Below, one piece after another: positions 17,855 through 26,753 of a stretch of DNA of 64,000 bases (within the stretch, counting starts at the first letter, position 1; each line of letters starts with the position of its first letter). Origin of the DNA: a virus. The DNA is taken from positions 80,987 through 144,986 of the IMG/VR virus record IMGVR_UViG_3300032238_000599; one strand, 5' to 3'. The notes beneath the pieces were generated by a model. The model was not told the origin of the DNA. It ran no database searches and was given only the letters and a program-made list of their open reading frames with translations. Position numbers and translations under genes: made by a program.

Positions 17855-19314
17855 GATCCTGCTCTATACTCACCTTCAAAGGACTTGACCCATGCTAGGC
17901 CTGCCCATTTGTACTGTACTCCAGTATATATGTTAGTTTGATAGACTGTTGGATCAGATTCGGAATGACTAGTTGAATTAAAAATTATATGCCATGTATC
18001 GCCATCCCACTCAATAATGTCGTTTTCTTTAGCAACAAAATCACTGCCGTCATTATTTTTCCAAGCATCCGGACCATCATCGTTAGAATTGTCACCCAAG
18101 TCTTCAATAATTAAATATCGAGTTCCTGCGCTAGGATTAAGTCCAGAACCTTTAGGTCCAGTTTTTTGAGGATCAATAATAGCATCAAAGGTTCCAGGAC
18201 TACTTACACGAACAGTTGAATACTCGCCAAATCCTGCAATTAATGTATTGGTTGGGTAGGTATCTTGGTCCCATGATACACTCATTAACGTATCATCCAT
18301 GGGATTTAATGCAACAGTTCCGACTATCTCATGTCCATCGTCTTGTATTAATCTGATAATACTAAAACCTGCACGATACATTCCGGGATACTGATCTAAA
18401 ACTGTACGCCAATTGATAGCGGGCCCTATTTTTTCTGCAATAGCAATAGCATCTCTTGATGGAATAACAGCTTCGTGAACATCTAATAATTTAGCAACCC
18501 CACCGTAAACTTGTAGACCAAAATTGCTAACTGTAGCGTGTGCTCGAGCAATTGGAGCATTTGGTAAATTAGTACTACCAGTAAGACCAGGATCGACCCC
18601 TAAGCCGTCGATATAACCGTTATCTCCATAATTTGCACCAGTGAATACATTACTAATAATACTTGTAATAATACCCAATTGCTTTACTTTAACTGGAGGA
18701 CTAATCCATACAGGTGTGCTAACAGTTAATGTAGCAATATCAATAGGACTATCTGCTCCTACCGGCACAGAGCGAGAACTAAAATTAGTACTATCTAGAT
18801 TTAAAACACTTAAACTTGTCCAGTCAATATAGTTGTCTGTTGTTTGTAACTCGACACTAGGATTAAACAACACTAGAATTTGTTCCATTAACTGTAATTT
18901 TTGTTCTGCACTAGTAGTCCACAAATCAACTTTTAAAGTTAACTTATACGGAGTAGGCATTAGGCGCTCAACAGTATAGTTCTCACCTTGTTCTCCAGTG
19001 TATTCGTAGTTTCCTGTACTTGGGTTGATCCAAGTATTACGCTCACGAATATGTACTTTACCTACATATGTTTGATCAGCAAGTCTAGATGTATCTAGTT
19101 CTAATCCACTAATATAAACAGCAATTCGTGGTGCAGAATTAATTTTGTTATCTGAGTTTTGTCTAATAATATTAGCAACTTGTCTATCTTGATCGCCATA
19201 CATTACTGGTACACGCACAAGTGTACCGTCACTATATTGAACTACAAAGTTACTAAAAAAACGTATAACTTGTACAATATATCGTCTTATCTGTCCGTCA
19301 TAAAAATATTGCAT
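17836..19314 (-). CDS. 15: Proximal tail sheath stabilisation / tail completion protein gp15
   Basis: A 492-residue protein. The N-terminus (FYDGQIRRYIVQVIRFFSNF, then DGTLVRVPVMYGD) matches the pattern of T4 gp15 (YFYNSSFRRY...LFSNIQ...FIRVPITY), and the middle part (PTPYKLTLKVDLWTT, LMEQILVLFNPSVELQTTDN) matches gp15 signatures around PSPIKMIYELSIFTR and VEQILPYFQPHF. gp15 caps the top of the tail and joins it to the neck. It is longer than T4 gp15 (272 residues), with an acidic, Gly/Asp-rich C-terminal extension. Its start abuts the gp14 stop, so the two are co-transcribed from the minus strand. Confidence 0.85.
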   Translation of the reverse strand: MQYFYDGQIRRYIVQVIRFFSNFVVQYSDGTLVRVPVMYGDQDRQVANIIRQNSDNKINSAPRIAVYISGLELDTSRLADQTYVGKVHIRERNTWINPSTGNYEYTGEQGENYTVERLMPTPYKLTLKVDLWTTSAEQKLQLMEQILVLFNPSVELQTTDNYIDWTSLSVLNLDSTNFSSRSVPVGADSPIDIATLTVSTPVWISPPVKVKQLGIITSIISNVFTGANYGDNGYIDGLGVDPGLTGSTNLPNAPIARAHATVSNFGLQVYGGVAKLLDVHEAVIPSRDAIAIAEKIGPAINWRTVLDQYPGMYRAGFSIIRLIQDDGHEIVGTVALNPMDDTLMSVSWDQDTYPTNTLIAGFGEYSTVRVSSPGTFDAIIDPQKTGPKGSGLNPSAGTRYLIIEDLGDNSNDDGPDAWKNNDGSDFVAKENDIIEWDGDTWHIIFNSTSHSESDPTVYQTNIYTGVQYKWAGLAWVKSFEGEYRAGSWSLEL

Positions 19315-20720
19315 TATAAATCAGCCTTTGGTTTAAGAGCTTTACTCAATGATTGACGTTCAGGAACGCTTTCTGTAAATAATTTCCATTGAATAGTATC
19401 GCCAACAACAGCAGGTTCAGGTTGGAATGTAATTAGCGCATTTCCACTAGTTCCTAAAGTAACTATGCCATTACGTTTTACATCATTATAAAATACTGTG
19501 GCAACCATGCCTGGTACATATGGTTTGTTTGTTTGAACACTAGATCTATTAGTGTTGTCACACACATAGACATCAAATCCAATTTGTACAGATCCTGTGA
19601 TATTGCTATTATTAATAAAACTAGTTTTTTGTGTTTGACGAGTTGGATTCGTTATTGGGTCAATTGGTTTAGTAGGATCCTCATTAGTCATAGTCATGCG
19701 TACAGAATCTTCAACTTTAATCCACATGATACCATCGAATCGAAATAGTCTATTAGGTAAAAAGTCTGTACGCAAAAAGAAATCATCGTTAGTTGGATTA
19801 TTTGGAAAAGAAATACCATGCCCAAAATAAGCACCGTTTGGTGCAATACCATCACCTAACAAGTATCCAGTATATCCACTTCTCTTTGGTCGAGAAGCAA
19901 TATCGCTAGCGTTAAGTTCAGTTGAACTAGCGTCTAACAATGTACTGATAGCCGGATCAGTGTCGTCAACGTCAACGGTTCTAAGTAAAGGCCTGCCAGT
20001 ATTTTGATCAACAGCTAGTGTATAAAATTGTTGAGTTTCGTATCCACTCTTTGCCGCGTTAGCTTCTGCTTCAGCAAGGATAGCATCATTAATTCCTAAC
20101 TCGACAGATCTAGTACTTAATGCTTCACCGACAGTAACGGCGCTTTCGGATCCGTCTGCTAATAGTAATTTAGAATTTAGTAAGTCAGCAAATTGTTGGC
20201 TGTCTGTAATTTTCTTAAGTTTTAAACGATATAAATGTGGCCACCAAGTTTGACTAAATCCTTCACTAGCACGACCTACATCTTCAATAACGTAATATCT
20301 TGGAAGGGCAACTTCGTAATCATTAAGAGCAAAGTCATCACGTAAATGTGGAAACTCTAATACGTCTCCGCTTAGTGGTTTTCTTCCAACTAGTTTTATC
20401 CAATCATTGATATGTACAGTTAAAAATACTGTATCATTATCAATAAACAAACCAAATTGACTTAAATTAAAATCAATATTTGCAACATTATAATGACCAC
20501 GAACTTTGTAGATATCTTTATCGTATTTACGATCTCGATTTTCTAAAAATACAAGATCTTGTATTTGTGTTACATCTTTAAAATTGTCACCTTCACCGGT
20601 TCCAATGTATTTGTGCAGGTACAATTCAGTAGCGCCAATCTGAAACATTTCAGAAATCTGGCGATCAATGAAAGAGTAATCCTGTCCTTTTTCGGGCTTA
20701 AATAGACTTAATCGTGGCAT
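19314..20720 (-). CDS. 14: Neck protein gp14
   Basis: A 468-residue protein starting MPRLSLFKPEKGQDYSFIDR, an opening I recall from aquatic T4-like neck/structural proteins. A longer frame adds 26 residues upstream but would run through the promoter, so the ATG at 20720 is chosen. The segment SGDVLEFPHLRDDF followed by ALPRYYVIEDVGRASEGFSQ parallels T4 gp14 (GDLLYMPLSKTLFEINWVE). The order gp14-gp15 and the divergent gp13 gene support the call. It is longer than T4 gp14 (256 residues). gp14 with gp13 forms the head-tail connector ring. Confidence 0.75.
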   Translation of the reverse strand: MPRLSLFKPEKGQDYSFIDRQISEMFQIGATELYLHKYIGTGEGDNFKDVTQIQDLVFLENRDRKYDKDIYKVRGHYNVANIDFNLSQFGLFIDNDTVFLTVHINDWIKLVGRKPLSGDVLEFPHLRDDFALNDYEVALPRYYVIEDVGRASEGFSQTWWPHLYRLKLKKITDSQQFADLLNSKLLLADGSESAVTVGEALSTRSVELGINDAILAEAEANAAKSGYETQQFYTLAVDQNTGRPLLRTVDVDDTDPAISTLLDASSTELNASDIASRPKRSGYTGYLLGDGIAPNGAYFGHGISFPNNPTNDDFFLRTDFLPNRLFRFDGIMWIKVEDSVRMTMTNEDPTKPIDPITNPTRQTQKTSFINNSNITGSVQIGFDVYVCDNTNRSSVQTNKPYVPGMVATVFYNDVKRNGIVTLGTSGNALITFQPEPAVVGDTIQWKLFTESVPERQSLSKALKPKADL

Positions 20721-20727
20721 AGTAACA

Positions 20728-20735
20728 TATTTATC
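20728..20735 (-). promoter_or_regulatory. T4-type late promoter octamer GATAAATA for gp14-gp15
   Basis: The octamer on the minus strand ends 7 nt before the gp14 ATG; no Shine-Dalgarno sequence lies between. It is half of a divergent pair with the gp13 promoter. Confidence 0.6.
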
Positions 20736-20739
20736 GACA

Positions 20740-20747
20740 GCTAAATA
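20740..20747 (+). promoter_or_regulatory. T4-type late promoter octamer GCTAAATA for gp13
   Basis: It lies 18 nt before the gp13 ATG, with an AGAGAGGA ribosome site between, and is separated from the divergent gp14 octamer by only 4 bp. Confidence 0.55.
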
Positions 20748-20765
20748 TTGTAAGAGAGGAAATAT

Positions 20766-21542
20766 ATGGACGCTACAATAGCACAGGAAAAACGACAAGA
20801 AGTTTATGACTACTGTAAAACCATGCTAGGAGACGGCATGGTTGAAGTAGAATTAGACCCTATTCACTACGATACAGCGTTAAGTAAAGCCCTGGCAAAA
20901 TTTCGCCAGCGCAGTAGCGGTGCTGTAGAAGAAGCATACTACTTTCTAGAACTAAAAGTAGATCAAAACGAATATCGATTACCTGACGAAATTATCGAAG
21001 TACGTAGCCTCTTCCGTAGAACAATCGGCAGCAGAACAGGCATGGGCAGTGGCGGAACATTATTTGAGCCGTTTAACTTAGCTTACACAAACACCTATTT
21101 GCTTAACTCTACAATGTTAGGTGGTATTGCTACCTACGATATGTTTGCACAGTATCAAGAAATGGTTGGGCGTATGTTTGGTGCCTATATTGAATTTCAA
21201 TGGATTGCACATAGTCATACCCTACGCATCCTACAGCGACCATTTGCCGAAGGTGAAATGATCCTAATCCGCGGTTATAACTATAAACCAGACTGGGTTA
21301 TTATCGGCGATGTATACTCTGGGCAATGGATTAAAGATTACAGTCTAGCAGTTTGTAAAGGTATTTTAGGTGAAGCCCGCGGCAAGTTTGCCAACATTGC
21401 AGGCCCGGGCGGTGCAGGCGGTCTAAATGGCGCAGACTTAAAAACAGCTAGTAAAGACGAAATTACCACCTTAGAAAAAGAACTACAAGAACATATCCCA
21501 GCAGGATCTGGCGGTACTGGTTACACATTAATAATTGGCTAA
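20766..21542 (+). CDS. 13: Neck protein gp13
   Basis: A 258-residue protein. The N-terminus (YDYCKTMLGDGMVEVELDPI, then ALAKFRQRSSGAVEEAYYFL) fits the gp13 family of T4-like phages, in which a short helix and the KLG...VEL...YRSSGA-type segment recur. gp13 forms the neck ring between portal and tail. A clear AGAGAGGA ribosome site precedes the ATG. It ends 7 nt before a sigma70 promoter that serves the next gene. Confidence 0.8.
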   Translation: MDATIAQEKRQEVYDYCKTMLGDGMVEVELDPIHYDTALSKALAKFRQRSSGAVEEAYYFLELKVDQNEYRLPDEIIEVRSLFRRTIGSRTGMGSGGTLFEPFNLAYTNTYLLNSTMLGGIATYDMFAQYQEMVGRMFGAYIEFQWIAHSHTLRILQRPFAEGEMILIRGYNYKPDWVIIGDVYSGQWIKDYSLAVCKGILGEARGKFANIAGPGGAGGLNGADLKTASKDEITTLEKELQEHIPAGSGGTGYTLIIG

Positions 21543-21549
21543 AAAATTA

Positions 21550-21578
21550 TTGACATAGCTGTGTGCTGGTTATATAAT
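21550..21578 (+). promoter_or_regulatory. Consensus sigma70 promoter (TTGACA-17-TATAAT)
   Basis: Both hexamers are perfect and the spacer is 17 bp. It lies 21 nt before the ATG of the dNMP kinase, whose leader contains GGAGG. This indicates early transcription by unmodified host RNA polymerase inside a late-gene region. Confidence 0.92.
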
Positions 21579-21599
21579 AGCGTTACTTATGGAGGCGCT

Positions 21600-22289
21600 A
21601 TGATTATAGGAGTATGTGGTTTTATTGGTTCAGGCAAGGATACTATTGCCGATTATCTAACTAACTTTCACGGTTATCGACGTGAATCATTTGCTAATAC
21701 ATTAAAAGACGCAGTAGCCCAAGTGTTTGGTTGGGACCGCACCATGCTTGAAGGCCGCACAACTAGTGCTCGAGAATGGCGTGAACAAGTAGATCCATGG
21801 TGGGCAGAACGCCTAAACATGCCTAATCTTACTCCACGTTGGGTCTTACAATACTGGGGCACAGAAGTATGCCGCAAAGCATTCCACGATGATATCTGGA
21901 TTGCCGCCCTTGAGAACAAACTCCGTAACTCAAAAGACGATATTGTCATTAGTGATTGCCGCTTTCCTAACGAAATTAAATCAATTCAAAATGCTGGCGG
22001 ACAAATAATTTGTGTAGAACGCGGTGTTCGACCGCACTGGTATGATATTGCAATACAAGCAAACAAAGGAAGTGCAAACGCTCAAGACTGGTTAAAAACT
22101 GAAGGCATTCATGCCAGTGAAACTAGTTGGGTTGGAACTAAGTTTGATGCAATTATGGACAATAATGGCAGTATTGATGATTTATATGCCCAAGTTAAAT
22201 TGCTTATAAATCTGGAACAAGATCCCCTTGTTTCCACTGAACGCCCTCTTTATGCAGGACTCGGGCGCAGTTTGCACACACAGTCTTAA
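21600..22289 (+). CDS. 1: Deoxynucleoside monophosphate kinase (T4 gp1-like)
   Basis: A 229-residue P-loop kinase. The ATG at 21600 follows a GGAGG site and is preferred to the upstream GTG at 21561, which lies inside the promoter. Key features are GFIGSGKDTIADYL (P-loop, residues 7-20), SFANTLKDAVAQVFGW (nucleotide-binding helix), WVLQYWGTEVCR and VISDCRFPNE, as in T4 gp1. The enzyme makes dNDPs from dNMPs for phage DNA synthesis. Its 3' end overlaps the convergent HNH gene by 86 nt. Confidence 0.85.
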   Translation: MIIGVCGFIGSGKDTIADYLTNFHGYRRESFANTLKDAVAQVFGWDRTMLEGRTTSAREWREQVDPWWAERLNMPNLTPRWVLQYWGTEVCRKAFHDDIWIAALENKLRNSKDDIVISDCRFPNEIKSIQNAGGQIICVERGVRPHWYDIAIQANKGSANAQDWLKTEGIHASETSWVGTKFDAIMDNNGSIDDLYAQVKLLINLEQDPLVSTERPLYAGLGRSLHTQS

Positions 22290-22545
22290 GATTAGCAGGG
22301 CGGCAGTTATTAAGATTGCCGTCTATATGAAACACGTTAAACTGTTCTTTGTGCTTTGATTTAAATCCGCACTTATCACATTGAGTTTTTACTCTATAAC
22401 CGCTAACATACCATCTCGGTAATCCTTTACCTACACCGCCGTAGCGAAGGCAATTCTCACACATGGACCTATAATAGGTCCTTCCTTCTTTTTTATAGTT
22501 AACAGCCTTGGGGTTTAAGCCGCATTTGCACATAGGTCTTGCCAT
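22204..22545 (-). CDS. HNH-type zinc-finger endonuclease-like protein
   Basis: A 113-residue Cys-rich protein. The ATG at 22545 (MARPMCKCG) is chosen over a start 21 residues upstream because the late octamer lies between them. Pairs Cys6/Cys8, Cys29/Cys32, Cys56/Cys59 and Cys90/Cys93 form zinc knuckles, and VFHIDGNLNNCRPANLKTVC (71-90) has the HNH-like His73 followed by the Asn/NL signature. Similar free-standing proteins occur in T4-like cyanophages. Possible roles are homing-type DNA nicking or an accessory packaging nuclease. It lies opposite the dNMP kinase 3' end. Confidence 0.72.
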   Translation of the reverse strand: MARPMCKCGLNPKAVNYKKEGRTYYRSMCENCLRYGGVGKGLPRWYVSGYRVKTQCDKCGFKSKHKEQFNVFHIDGNLNNCRPANLKTVCANCARVLHKEGVQWKQGDLVPDL

Positions 22546-22550
22546 AACAT

Positions 22551-22558
22551 TATTTATT
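22551..22558 (-). promoter_or_regulatory. T4-type late promoter octamer AATAAATA for the HNH gene
   Basis: It is on the minus strand and lies exactly 5 nt before the ATG at 22545, with no Shine-Dalgarno sequence. It supports the shorter start. Confidence 0.6.
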
Positions 22559-22614
22559 GCCCTTTTCTTGCCCTTTTTGTTTTCTGCATTAGCCAGCCAA
22601 AAAATCAAATTAAC

Positions 22615-22622
22615 GCTAAATA
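22615..22622 (+). promoter_or_regulatory. T4-type late promoter octamer GCTAAATA for gp18
   Basis: It lies 33 nt before the gp18 ATG, with an AAGGAGAG ribosome site between. It is the same octamer as that of gp13. Confidence 0.6.
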
Positions 22623-22655
22623 TTTGTAGAGTTAGGACTCAAGGAGAGAACGAAC

Positions 22656-25600
22656 ATGGCCCAATTAAGTTCACCAGGCGTAAGCGTAACAGTTATAGAC
22701 GAAAGTTTCTATACACCTGCCGCTGCCGGAACAACACCTCTAATCGTCGTTGCGTCAGCACAAGATAAATCAAACGGTTCTGGAACAGGTACTGCACCAG
22801 GAACATTGAAAGCTAATGCAGGACAAGTATATCTATTAACAAGCCAGAAAGATCTTGCTGATACTTTTGGCACACCAATCTTTAAAACAGATGCAAGCAA
22901 CAATCCAGTACACGCTGGCGAACTAAATGAATATGGTCTACAAGCCGCTTATTCATTCTTAGGTGTAAGCAATCGTGTATATGCTGTTCGTGCAGACGTT
23001 GATCTAGCAGAATTAGAAGCAAGTGCATCAGCACCAACAGGTCCAGCATCAAACGGAACTTATTGGGTTGACACCGCTACTACATCATTTGGTATTTTTG
23101 AATGGAATTCATCTCTAGCAACTACTACAGGCGGTCAAACATTTACTGTTAGAACACCGATTGTTATTACAGACAAAACTAAAGTAGTTAATTTTGCTGG
23201 ACAAGATTACACCCCAAAGAAATCAGTCGGAGCAATTGGGGACTATGCTGTTGTAGCAGTAACATCATTATTTAAATTATGGTTTAAAAACCAAGCAGGA
23301 ACATGGGTTGAAGTAGGAAGCACTGGTGGTAACGGTTTACCGTACACTAGCTGGACTAACAGCTGGCCAATCGCTGTATCAACTGGTTCTGTAACTACTG
23401 CTATTGCAAACTCTGTAGGATTTACTACAACAACAGATGACGGGTCACCTCAATCTCATACATATGCCGGCGGCGCCGATCTAGATGCATTTGCAAGTTT
23501 TATTAATACAGGTGACGGCGGAGATCCGCTTGTACCAGGTTTATCTGCTAAAGTTGTTAGCGGCAAACTACAGTATTTTAGCGACGGCACATTTGGAAAA
23601 ATTGTGTTCGGTGGCTCACTATTTGGCTCGTCTGGTTGGAACGGAGTTGGCGGATCTACAAAGCCATATTACACTCCAATTATCACAATTCAGCCACACA
23701 CGCAAGTTCCAACATATAAGCGCGGCGACACTGATGCTATTACCGAAGATGTATCACCACTAGGACGTCCTACAGGCAGTATTTGGATTAAGACTACAGA
23801 ACCTAACGCGGGGGCTAAGTGGAGAATTAAACGTTTCAATTCTGCAACAGCCGCATGGGAATCAAGCACAGCGCCATTATACAAAGACAACGCCGAAGCG
23901 TTGTATGGCTTAGACAAAGCAGGTGGCGGTGTAAATTTAGCTCAAGGTACATTGTATGTTAAGTTTAACGACAGTGAAGAAAGTCCTAATCTAGCAAACT
24001 TTAAAGTTTATCGTCGTACTGGCGTTGACTCTACAAAAATTGTGTCAGCTGTGTTTACTGATTCTACTTTAGATGCTGGCACATATACAATCTTTATTGC
24101 TGAAACCTTAAAAGGTCAATCTACAATTGGCGCAGTTCATGAAATTGAATTCACTGTTGACGGATTTGCTGTAAGTTCAGGAGAAGCAGTTGCTGGTGAA
24201 ATCAATGCCGCAGGTTTAACTAACGTTGTAGCTGATTTTGATTCAGTGACTAGAAAACTTTCAATCTATCACAAGCTAGCAGGAGACTTTAGACTAGCAG
24301 AAGGTGCAGGAAATCCATTGGCAGCAATGGGGTTTGTTGCTGGAACTACTGCTAATTTATATGCAACACCTGTAGGTGACATGGATTACGAAATGGTAGC
24401 TAGTTTATGGGCACCATTGAGCGCAGTAAACAGTGATAGTGCTCCATCAAGTTTACCAGCAGACGGGCGTCTATGGTACAATTCAATGATCGACGAAGTT
24501 GACATGATGATTCATGATGGATCAAAATGGGTCGGATACTTAACTTCTACAAGCCCATACTACAATTCATCAGTAGCTGATCAAACAGATCCTATGGGTC
24601 CGATTGTTAGCGCCACAGCACCAATAGAACAAAGCGACGGAACTGATTTAAAAGAAGGCGATCTATGGATCAGCACAGCTGATTTAGAGAATTTTCCTCT
24701 AATCCACCGTTGGAATAACGATACTAAGAAATGGGTATTGTTAGATAAAACTGATCAGACAACAGAAAACGGTGTTCTATTCCATGACGCTCGTTGGACT
24801 GCTGACGGCATTGATGCAACAAGTGAAGCAAGCTCAATTGAAGAATTATTAATCAGCAACTATGTTGACCCAGACTGTCCAGATCCAGCACTATATCCAA
24901 AAGGTATGTTGCTATGGAACTTACGCCGTTCTGGATTTAACGTAAAAGAGTTTAAAGAAAACTATATTGACACAACTGCTAGCAATCCACGAGTTGGACT
25001 AGGCGACGGCGAAGCAATGTCTGACTATTACCCACATCGTTGGGTTAGTGTAGCCGCTAACAACGAAGACGGCAGCGGAGCGTTTGGTCGTTTCGCACAG
25101 CGTAAAGTAGTGATTCAAGGACTACAAGCTCTTGTAAATGCTAACCAACAAATCCGTGATGAAGAAGCTCGCATATTCAACTTAATTGCTTGCCCAGGAT
25201 ATCCTGAACTTATTGGCGAGTTAGTTAGCTTGAACTATGATCGTGGGTTGACAGCATTTGTTGTAGGCGATACACCTGCAAGATTGAAGAGCGATGCAAC
25301 TACACTAAACAACTGGGGTACAAATCAAGCTCTTGTATTAGAAGATAATGATAAGGGTCTTGTGTCAAGTGACGAATACTTAGGTATTTTCTATCCATGG
25401 GGTTACACAAGTGATAACTTAGGTAACAACGTAGTTGTTCCTCCAAGCCACATGATGTTACGTACAATCGCTCTAAGCGATAACGTTTCTTATCCATGGT
25501 TTGCTCCAGCAGGTACACGCCGTGGTGGTATTACAAACGCAACAGCAGTAGGTTATGTAGATCCAACATCAGGCGAATTCCAATCAGTGGCATTGAACAC

Positions 25601-26033
25601 TGGACAACGTGATACACTAGCTGGTATCAAAGTTAACCCAATTACATTCATTACTGGTACTGGACTTGTTAACTATGGACAATACACTCGTGCTAAGAAC
25701 GCTAGTGCATTAGATCGTATTAACGTAGCTCGTCTAGTTGTTTATCTACGTAGACAGTTAAGTTTGCTAGCTAAACCATATGTGTTTGAACCAAACGATA
25801 AGATTACCAGAGATGAAATTAAGCAAGCGGCTGAAAGTCTAATGCTTGAATTAGTTGGACAACGTGCTCTATACGACTACATTGTAGTCTGCGACACAAG
25901 TAACAACACACCATCAAGAATTGATCGTAATGAACTATATCTTGACATAGCCATTGAACCAGTCAAGGCAGTGGAATTTATCTATATTCCATTACGCTTG
26001 AAGAACACTGGCGAAATTAAAGGCTTAGGCTAA
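22656..26033 (+). CDS. 18: Tail sheath protein gp18 (enlarged)
   Basis: A 1,125-residue protein, against 659 in T4. The N-terminus (SSPGVSVTVIDESFYTPAAA) and the C-terminal 350 residues (NYGQYTRAKNASALDRINVA, ARLVVYLRRQLSLLAKPYVF, IEPVKAVEFIYIPLRL) are characteristic of contractile sheath proteins; the C-terminus forms the polymerisation core. The extra length is mostly inserted beta modules with a repeating W...W pattern: NGTYWVDTATTSFGIFEWN, TGSIWIKTTEP, DGRLWYNSMIDEV, EGDLWISTADLE. These probably decorate the outside of the tail. A strong ribosome site and a late promoter precede it. Confidence 0.92.
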   Translation: MAQLSSPGVSVTVIDESFYTPAAAGTTPLIVVASAQDKSNGSGTGTAPGTLKANAGQVYLLTSQKDLADTFGTPIFKTDASNNPVHAGELNEYGLQAAYSFLGVSNRVYAVRADVDLAELEASASAPTGPASNGTYWVDTATTSFGIFEWNSSLATTTGGQTFTVRTPIVITDKTKVVNFAGQDYTPKKSVGAIGDYAVVAVTSLFKLWFKNQAGTWVEVGSTGGNGLPYTSWTNSWPIAVSTGSVTTAIANSVGFTTTTDDGSPQSHTYAGGADLDAFASFINTGDGGDPLVPGLSAKVVSGKLQYFSDGTFGKIVFGGSLFGSSGWNGVGGSTKPYYTPIITIQPHTQVPTYKRGDTDAITEDVSPLGRPTGSIWIKTTEPNAGAKWRIKRFNSATAAWESSTAPLYKDNAEALYGLDKAGGGVNLAQGTLYVKFNDSEESPNLANFKVYRRTGVDSTKIVSAVFTDSTLDAGTYTIFIAETLKGQSTIGAVHEIEFTVDGFAVSSGEAVAGEINAAGLTNVVADFDSVTRKLSIYHKLAGDFRLAEGAGNPLAAMGFVAGTTANLYATPVGDMDYEMVASLWAPLSAVNSDSAPSSLPADGRLWYNSMIDEVDMMIHDGSKWVGYLTSTSPYYNSSVADQTDPMGPIVSATAPIEQSDGTDLKEGDLWISTADLENFPLIHRWNNDTKKWVLLDKTDQTTENGVLFHDARWTADGIDATSEASSIEELLISNYVDPDCPDPALYPKGMLLWNLRRSGFNVKEFKENYIDTTASNPRVGLGDGEAMSDYYPHRWVSVAANNEDGSGAFGRFAQRKVVIQGLQALVNANQQIRDEEARIFNLIACPGYPELIGELVSLNYDRGLTAFVVGDTPARLKSDATTLNNWGTNQALVLEDNDKGLVSSDEYLGIFYPWGYTSDNLGNNVVVPPSHMMLRTIALSDNVSYPWFAPAGTRRGGITNATAVGYVDPTSGEFQSVALNTGQRDTLAGIKVNPITFITGTGLVNYGQYTRAKNASALDRINVARLVVYLRRQLSLLAKPYVFEPNDKITRDEIKQAAESLMLELVGQRALYDYIVVCDTSNNTPSRIDRNELYLDIAIEPVKAVEFIYIPLRLKNTGEIKGLG

Positions 26034-26050
26034 AATTTAGGAGACTATAA

Positions 26051-26677
26051 ATGGCTGTCGCAACATTAAGTAAATTTACAGTACCTTTGGCAAGTGACGC
26101 TAGTGCGTCAGCCCAAGGTATGTTGATGCCAAAGCTAAAGTATCGCTTTAGAGTGAGCTTTGAAAACTTTGGCGTATCAACTCCAACAACAGAACTAACC
26201 AAGCAGGTTATTACAGCGGCTCGTCCAAACGTACAATTTGCTGATCAAGTAATTGAAATTTACAACAGTAAAATTCACTATGCTGGTAAGCACACATGGC
26301 AAACTATTGCTATTAGTTTACGTGATGACGTAACTGGCGCTGTTAGTAAGCTAGTCGGCGAACAGATGCAAAAGCAATTTGACTTCTTTGAGCAGTCAAG
26401 TGCGGCTTCTGGTGTTGACTACAAGTTTACACTACGTATTGAAATATTGGATGGCGGTAACGGCGCTAATACTCCAAACGTATTAGAAACTTGGGAGTGC
26501 TATGGTTGCTATGTAACACAAGCTAACTATCAAACTCTAGGTTACGCAGAACAAGGACCAGTACAGATTGACTTAACAATTCAACCTGATAACTGTATCC
26601 AGAGCCCACAAGGCACAGGAATTGGCTCAGTCGTTGGACGTACAATTAGTACTCTAGCAACTGGTGGCGGTAAGTAA
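26051..26677 (+). CDS. 19: Tail tube protein gp19
   Basis: A 208-residue protein directly after the sheath gene with a TTAGGAG site. The sequence (PKLKYRFRVSFENFG, VQFADQVIEIYNSKIHYAGK, WQTIAISLRDDVTGAVSKLV, NVLETWECYGCYVTQANYQT) has the pattern of T4-like gp19, the subunit of the inner tube. It is followed by a rho-independent terminator. The opening PKLKYRFRVSF parallels PKLKFQFHVAF in the next gene, consistent with tube-fold homology. Confidence 0.9.
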   Translation: MAVATLSKFTVPLASDASASAQGMLMPKLKYRFRVSFENFGVSTPTTELTKQVITAARPNVQFADQVIEIYNSKIHYAGKHTWQTIAISLRDDVTGAVSKLVGEQMQKQFDFFEQSSAASGVDYKFTLRIEILDGGNGANTPNVLETWECYGCYVTQANYQTLGYAEQGPVQIDLTIQPDNCIQSPQGTGIGSVVGRTISTLATGGGK

Positions 26678-26681
26678 GAAG

Positions 26682-26704
26682 AAAGGCTGGCAACAGCCTT
26701 TTTT
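26682..26704 (+). terminator. Rho-independent terminator after gp19
   Basis: An 8-bp stem AAAGGCTG / CAGCCTTT with a GCAA tetraloop, followed by a T run, begins 5 nt after the gp19 stop. Confidence 0.9.
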
Positions 26705-26740
26705 CATGACTAATCTTTAACTACGCATATAATTCGTTCC

Positions 26741-26748
26741 GATAAATA
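26741..26748 (+). promoter_or_regulatory. T4-type late promoter octamer GATAAATA
   Basis: It is exactly 5 nt before the ATG at 26754. No Shine-Dalgarno sequence is present in the gap, so the message would start at or near the AUG. Confidence 0.65.
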
Positions 26749-26753
26749 ATTAT

